NCBI GenBank assembly: GCA_005773755.1
Contig: SXHE01000581.1
Location: 1-10,044 of the forward strand
Length of the DNA stretch: 10,044 bases
Reading direction: 5' to 3'
Source: Planctomycetia bacterium
GTDB taxonomy: Bacteria; Planctomycetota; Planctomycetia; Gemmatales; Gemmataceae
Part shown: positions 5,382-10,044 of the stretch, piece by piece
Position numbering within the stretch: the first letter of the stretch is position 1
Layout: the number at the start of each line of letters is the position of its first letter
Made by a program: the position numbers and the translations under genes
The notes under the pieces: model-generated
Told to the model about the DNA's origin: nothing
Seen by the model: the letters and a program-made list of their open reading frames with translations, nothing else
The model's database searches: none

Positions 5382-8300
5382 ATGAACTTCCTGAAACGGC
5401 TGCGGGTTCTCCCGGCGCTGTTGGGGGTGACGGCCACCCTCGCGGCGGTCGGCACAACGCTCTTCGGCGACGTCCGGCCCGGTGCCAAGCCGGTTCCCCC
5501 GGCCGTGGCCGACATGGGCCGCCCGGACACCGGCCGGCTCGTCGACGAGCTGGCCGCCACCAAGTTCAGCAAGATGCCCGTGCTGACGTATCAGCCGCGC
5601 GAGGGCGAAACGTTGTTCGCGTGGCAGGTACTGCCGGACGCCGCGAAGGTCGGCGCGCCGGTCGCGCGGCCCCGCGACGTGATCGTTCTCGTGGACACGA
5701 CCGCGAGCCAGGCCGGGCGTCCGCTCCAGCAGGCCCGCCAGATCGTCACCGCGCTGGCCAGCGACCTGACCGCCAACGACCGCATGAGTGTGTGGACCCT
5801 GAGCACTCCGCAGGCCACGCGGGCGCTCACGGCCGACTTCCAGGCGGGCAACTCGCCCGAAGTGCTGAAGGCCGCGGCCCTGCTCACCGAGGTCGAGTAC
5901 GGCTCCGGGGCCGCCGACCTCAAGGGCGGCGTCGAGAAGGCCCTGACGACGATGCCCCCGAACCGCGGCCGGCACCAAGTGGTGCTGTACCTCGGCGACG
6001 GCGAGAGCGCGTTCGCCCCGGTCGCCGAAGCCGACCGCCTCGCGCTCGGCAAGAAGATGGACGTGAACGACCAGTACTTCTTCGCCGTGCCGCTCGGCTA
6101 CAAGCTCGAAGCGAACAACCTGCACGGGCTGGCCGTGCTCACCGGCGGCGCGGTGGTGCGGGTGCAAGAAGACCTCGCGGTCCCGATGCGCCGGGCCGAG
6201 TTCCTGACCCGCCTCAAGACCGCGCTCAACGTGCCCGTCGTGAAGCCGGAGAAGTGGAAGTTCGGCGACGAAGTGGGCGAAGTGTACCCGACCCAGATTC
6301 CCCCGCTGCGCACCGACCGCGCGACGCTGGTGATGGGCAAGATCGCGAAGCCGCTGGCGAACGCCGTCTCGCTGACCGTGAACGGTATCCTGAACGGCAA
6401 GCCGATCGCGCTGGAGATGGCCCAGGCGCTGCCGGCCCCGCAGGTCGATCACTTCTTCCTGAACCTGATGGTCAACCAGTGGAAGAACGCGCCGCACAAG
6501 GACGCGCCCGCGATGCTCGCCTCCGACCGCGCGCTGGCCCTCGCCAGCACGCAGGTGAAGTTGTACCGCAACGAGTTCCTCACCCAAGCGGTGTGGGCCG
6601 TGAGCGTGGACCGGTTCGACGAGGCCGAGAAGCTGTACGTCGCCGCCCTCAAGGTGGACCCGACCGACAAGGAAGCGCAGTCCGGGGCCGCGATGGTCGC
6701 CCGGATGCGCGACGGTAAGCTCACGAAGGCCCAACTGATGAAGCGGGTTGAAGCCAAGACCGGCGCGGTTCGCCTGGACGCGGAGAGCATCCGCAAGGTC
6801 ATCCAAGAGCCGGGCGCGGTCGATCCGCCGGCCCCCGGCCCCGGCGGTATGAACCCGCCGCCGAACGCGGCCGACCTGCTGGCCGAGGCCCGCGCCCGCC
6901 GCGCCATCGAGGAACAGCGGTACAAGGTGCTGGCCGATGCGACCATCCGCCGCGGCCGGCAACTGCTCCGCACCGACCCGGACGCCGCGTACCAGGACCT
7001 GAAGCGCCAGCGCGACGACATCATCGGCTACGACGGCATCGGCGACGACGCCCGCCGCCAGATGGTCGCCGACCTCGAGTCCGTGATGCGCGAGGTGTTC
7101 GTCAAGGGGGCCGAGATCAAGCGCCAGGCCGACACCGAGCGCCAGGCCGTCGCGCGCACCAAGCAGAAGATCAGCGAGTTCGACCGACAGGAGGAAGAGA
7201 ACAACCGCGACAAGAACCGGGTCGACAGCTTCCGCCAACTGATGCAGCAGGCCCGGTACGATCTGGCCTACCAGGAAGCGCAACTGATGCAGCAGGAGAA
7301 GGTCGTGAAAGGGCTGCCCACGCCCGTTTCTGCCACGGCCAGCTACATCATCGGTCAACAGGCCACCCAGTTGCGCGAGTGGAAGGAACTGGTGCGCATC
7401 CGTGAGGACCGGTTCCTGCTCGCGATGATGCAGACCGAGAAGAGCCACATCCCGTACCCCGACGAACCGCCGGTTCACTTTCCGCCGGCCGCGGTGTGGC
7501 GCGAGCTGACCGGCCTGCGCCGCGACGCCTACCTGAACTCGGCCCTCGGGCCGAACCCGACCGCGACCCAGCGACAGCTCAAGAGCATCGTCGAGGACCA
7601 GGAGGTTCAACTCAAGGAAGGCGCGAACATCACCGAGATCCCGCTGTTCGAGCTGCTGCAAGACCTGTCGAAGCGGCACCAGGTGACCTTCATCATCATG
7701 GAGGAGTACTTCGCGGCCGAGATGATTATGAACATCAAGGAGGCTAAGGCCAAGCTGACGGCCACCCAGCTCCGCGGCCTGAAACTCGGCAACTTCCTCG
7801 ACATCGTGCTGGCATCGATGAACGCGACGTTCATCGTCCGTCCGGACTACATCGAGATCACCACGTTCACCCGCCGACTCGAAGAGAAGGTGACACGGGT
7901 GTTCCCGGTGGCCGACCTCGTGATCGGCATCCCTGACGGCTCGAACGGCCAGTCCGTGATCCAGAACCTCCAGATTCAGAACGCCCAGCTCCAGATCTTC
8001 GGCCAGGCCAGCCTCTTCGGTGGCGGGCTGCAGAACGTGGGCGGGAACAACTTCGGCGGACCGTTCGGCAACAACAACGGCGGCAACAACAACAACGGCG
8101 GTATGAACGCCATGGGTGGCCCGTTCGGCAACGGTGCGGCCATGATCGGCAACCAGGGTAACCTGGGGGTCGGTGGCGGTATCACCGGCATCGGCGGCGG
8201 CAACATCGGTCAGTTCGGCAACCTCGGCGGTCAGTTCGGTATCCAGGGCAACTCGCAGCAAGACCTGTTGCTCTCATTGATCTTCGAGACCGTTGCCCGC

Positions 8301-9989
8301 GGCGAGTGGGCGAACATCGCCGGGAACAACCCGATGCCCGGCATGGGCGGCATGGACGAAACTCCGATCCTGACCGCGAGCCAACTGAACTCGCTCGGCT
8401 ACTACCCGCCGGCCCGCGCGCTCATCATCCGCGGCACCTCGCGGTATCACTCCGCGGCCACGATCAAGCTGAAGAAGGCGGCCGAAGGCGGCAACGCCTT
8501 CGTCGCCCCAAAGGGCGGCGACCGCGTGGTGATCGGGCCGAACGACCCGGCCCCGATGCCCCGCAACCCCGGCGACCCGAAGGCCCCGGCGTTCGTCGGC
8601 CCGCCCAAGCCGCCGGCCCTCGTCGCGGCCAACAGGGCGACCCTGACCAACCCGAAGGCTGACGTTGCCGACCTGCGCAAGCGGCTCGGTAACGACCCCA
8701 AGACCATCTGGAGCAACGCGATCGACTGGACCGTGACCGACCCCGGCCTGATCGTCGCCAGCGCCGAGTTCCTGATGGAGTTCGACGAGTTCGGGGCCGC
8801 GGCCGAGGTGCTCAAGGGCAACCTGCGCAAGGGTCTGGCGACCGACGAGTGGGCGCACGAGGCGCTGGCGGTCGCGCTCGAGGCGGCGAAGGCCAGCCCG
8901 GTCGAAGTGGAGCGGGCCGCGATGTCCGCCATCGACCTGGACCCGACCAGCGCGAAGGCGTACCTGAAGGCCGCCCGCGCGCAGGACAAGCTGAAGAACC
9001 ACAGCCAGGCGGTCGCGTTCTGCAAGCGGGCCGCGCAGTTCAGCCCCAACGACCCGACGCCCTACGCCAACGCGATGGCCTACGCGGAGCAGGCCACCGA
9101 CATCAAGAGCGACGCCGTGATGTGGGCCGCCGACGGCCTGCTCAAGCGGGACTGGAACTCGTCGGACGGCATCGACTACCACAAGGAAGCCAACACCCGG
9201 CTCCCGAAGTTGGAAGCGAAGCTCAAGGCCGGCGGCCAGAACACCGCGGCGATCGCGCGGATCATCACCGAGCAGACCCAGCGCGACCTGGTGATCGAGC
9301 TGCTGTGGCAGGGCAACGCGGACCTCGACCTCATGGTCGCGGAGCCGGTCGGCTCGGTGTGCTCCTCGGTCCACAAGCGCACCACCGGTGGCGGCGTGCT
9401 CAAGGCCGACATCCTGGAGCAGCGGAACGACCGCTCGGAAGCGTACACCGCCGCGAGCGCGTTCAGCGGCACCTACAAGGTGTCGGTGCGGCAGGCCTTC
9501 GGGAAGCCGATCGGCGGCAAGGCCACGCTGAAGGTGACGAAGTTCAAGGGCACCCCGCGCGAAGTGGTGGACCTGATCGACGTGCCGCTGGTGGGCGGCA
9601 AGACGGTCGAGCTCAAACTCGACGGCGGCTCGCGCACAACGCTGGCCCAGGTGTCCGAAGAGCTTAACACCACGCAGGACCGCACGGCCACGACCGGGCA
9701 ACCGGTCACGACGGGCGGCGGTGTGTCCGGCATGGGCGGCGGCACGGGCCGCGCCGGCGCGGTGATGGGGGCACCCGTCGCCAGCACCGGCGGGCCGGGC
9801 CTGCCGGTGGTCGTCGAGAGCAAGGAGACGCGAGTCGCCGGCATCTCGGCCAACACCGCCGACATCCGCGCCACCTACAAGCTCAACCCGGACCGCAAGA
9901 CGTACAGCGTCACGGTCAACCCGGTGTTCAGCGGCAAGGGCGACATCGCCATGCCGAAGGTTCCGCTCCTCCCCGGCGCGGAGAACTGA
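5382..9989 (+). CDS. Giant exported VWA / STN-like / DUF2135-like multidomain protein
   Basis: The 1535-residue product starts MNFLKRLRVLPALLGVTATL, a basic then hydrophobic signal peptide or anchor (to about 29). Domains in order: VWA (98-283) with MIDAS-like DTTAS (105-109), GSGAADLKGG (174-183) and GDGES (205-209); a beta-rich region (290-365); one TPR-like helical pair (400-432); a charged helical or coiled-coil region (497-690); a secretin N0/STN-like module (745-830: EIPLFELLQDLSKRHQVTF, later LGNFLDIVLASMNATFIVRP); a Gly/Asn-rich linker (880-957); a second module with LLLSLIFETVARGEW and ALIIRG (961-1030), like planctomycete secretin-type N-domains; a Pro-rich linker; helical TPR-like repeats (1094-1300); a DUF2135/YfaP-like beta domain (1301-1420: DLVIELLWQGNADLDLMVAEPVG and SGTYKVSVR); and a Gly/Thr tail. 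It probably acts in the periplasm or at the cell surface. Domain names are from memory of families, and the overall function is unknown. Confidence 0.88.
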   Translation: MNFLKRLRVLPALLGVTATLAAVGTTLFGDVRPGAKPVPPAVADMGRPDTGRLVDELAATKFSKMPVLTYQPREGETLFAWQVLPDAAKVGAPVARPRDVIVLVDTTASQAGRPLQQARQIVTALASDLTANDRMSVWTLSTPQATRALTADFQAGNSPEVLKAAALLTEVEYGSGAADLKGGVEKALTTMPPNRGRHQVVLYLGDGESAFAPVAEADRLALGKKMDVNDQYFFAVPLGYKLEANNLHGLAVLTGGAVVRVQEDLAVPMRRAEFLTRLKTALNVPVVKPEKWKFGDEVGEVYPTQIPPLRTDRATLVMGKIAKPLANAVSLTVNGILNGKPIALEMAQALPAPQVDHFFLNLMVNQWKNAPHKDAPAMLASDRALALASTQVKLYRNEFLTQAVWAVSVDRFDEAEKLYVAALKVDPTDKEAQSGAAMVARMRDGKLTKAQLMKRVEAKTGAVRLDAESIRKVIQEPGAVDPPAPGPGGMNPPPNAADLLAEARARRAIEEQRYKVLADATIRRGRQLLRTDPDAAYQDLKRQRDDIIGYDGIGDDARRQMVADLESVMREVFVKGAEIKRQADTERQAVARTKQKISEFDRQEEENNRDKNRVDSFRQLMQQARYDLAYQEAQLMQQEKVVKGLPTPVSATASYIIGQQATQLREWKELVRIREDRFLLAMMQTEKSHIPYPDEPPVHFPPAAVWRELTGLRRDAYLNSALGPNPTATQRQLKSIVEDQEVQLKEGANITEIPLFELLQDLSKRHQVTFIIMEEYFAAEMIMNIKEAKAKLTATQLRGLKLGNFLDIVLASMNATFIVRPDYIEITTFTRRLEEKVTRVFPVADLVIGIPDGSNGQSVIQNLQIQNAQLQIFGQASLFGGGLQNVGGNNFGGPFGNNNGGNNNNGGMNAMGGPFGNGAAMIGNQGNLGVGGGITGIGGGNIGQFGNLGGQFGIQGNSQQDLLLSLIFETVARGEWANIAGNNPMPGMGGMDETPILTASQLNSLGYYPPARALIIRGTSRYHSAATIKLKKAAEGGNAFVAPKGGDRVVIGPNDPAPMPRNPGDPKAPAFVGPPKPPALVAANRATLTNPKADVADLRKRLGNDPKTIWSNAIDWTVTDPGLIVASAEFLMEFDEFGAAAEVLKGNLRKGLATDEWAHEALAVALEAAKASPVEVERAAMSAIDLDPTSAKAYLKAARAQDKLKNHSQAVAFCKRAAQFSPNDPTPYANAMAYAEQATDIKSDAVMWAADGLLKRDWNSSDGIDYHKEANTRLPKLEAKLKAGGQNTAAIARIITEQTQRDLVIELLWQGNADLDLMVAEPVGSVCSSVHKRTTGGGVLKADILEQRNDRSEAYTAASAFSGTYKVSVRQAFGKPIGGKATLKVTKFKGTPREVVDLIDVPLVGGKTVELKLDGGSRTTLAQVSEELNTTQDRTATTGQPVTTGGGVSGMGGGTGRAGAVMGAPVASTGGPGLPVVVESKETRVAGISANTADIRATYKLNPDRKTYSVTVNPVFSGKGDIAMPKVPLLPGAEN
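8019..8252 (+). repeat. Gly/Asn-rich low-complexity tract within the VWA gene
   Basis: These bases encode residues 880-957, a flexible stretch dominated by Gly, Asn, Phe and Gln. The hexapeptide GGPFGN occurs twice (892-897 and 912-917) and GQFG-type units recur; the DNA carries runs of GGC and AAC codons. It separates the STN-like module from the next folded module and may vary in length between strains by replication slippage. Confidence 0.7.
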
Positions 9990-9997
9990 CCTCGAAT

Positions 9998-10013
9998 TTC
10001 ACCTCACGGTGAA
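9998..10013 (+). terminator. Weak hairpin after the VWA gene
   Basis: TTCACC (9998-10003) and GGTGAA (10008-10013) form a 6-bp stem with a 4-base loop starting nine bases after the stop codon. No T-tract follows, so termination here is uncertain. Confidence 0.25.
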
Positions 10014-10044
10014 CCCGCGGCCCGACCCGGATGTCCAATCCCGG

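Noticed and set aside
8019..8252. Repetitive GGC/AAC tract considered as a CRISPR-like or tandem-repeat array
   Set aside because: The units are irregular, stay in frame and encode a Gly/Asn-rich linker; there are no conserved repeats with unique spacers.
5310..8261. 983-codon open frame antisense to the VWA gene
   Set aside because: It mirrors the coding frame's G/C third-position bias; its translation is a monotonous Arg/Leu/Val/Gly/His mix without domains, while the sense strand has clear domains and a Shine-Dalgarno.
10031..10044. ATGTCCAATCCC at the right edge as a possible next gene
   Set aside because: Only four codons are visible and there is no ribosome binding site, so it cannot be supported.

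Overview
The window looks like a chromosomal segment from a planctomycete, most likely of the Gemmata group (Gemmataceae). The grounds are protein features rather than any marker gene: very high G+C with strong G/C third-position bias; a truncated small protein starting MYSVVLMVAATSGGD, a start I associate with planctomycete small secreted or repeat proteins; an HTTM-domain membrane protein preceded by a five-helix partner; and a very large exported protein combining a von Willebrand A (VWA) domain, a secretin-N0/STN-like module and a DUF2135/YfaP-like domain. I see no tRNA, rRNA, CRISPR array, transposase or phage gene, and base composition gives no sign of recent transfer.

Layout. (a) 1-109, minus strand: start of a small gene running off the left edge, with a good Shine-Dalgarno and a well-spaced sigma70-like promoter. 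(b) 110-497: divergent intergenic region. (c) 498-1841 and 1937-3814, plus strand: a two-gene membrane cassette, a 5-TM protein with a large soluble domain followed by an HTTM protein. The 95-bp gap between them is nearly filled by a 73-bp element with 11-bp perfect terminal inverted repeats and two identically built hairpins. (d) 3828-3852: perfect 11-bp-stem hairpin between convergent genes, probably a two-way terminator. (e) 3883-4908, minus strand: a 341-residue coiled-coil protein. (f) 4909-5381: divergent intergenic region with candidate promoters and two leader hairpins. (g) 5382-9989, plus strand: the 1535-residue exported multidomain protein. The last 55 bases hold only a weak hairpin.

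How the genes relate. The two membrane genes very probably work together, since they are adjacent, on one strand and both polytopic; in vitamin K-dependent carboxylase relatives the HTTM fold is an integral-membrane catalytic or transport scaffold, but no substrate can be read here. The coiled-coil gene and the giant VWA gene are divergent and may share a control region, but nothing in the sequence ties them functionally. The giant protein is the most unusual item: it joins modules normally seen in outer-membrane secretin assembly with VWA, helical-repeat and DUF2135 modules, and it lacks the secretin pore domain.
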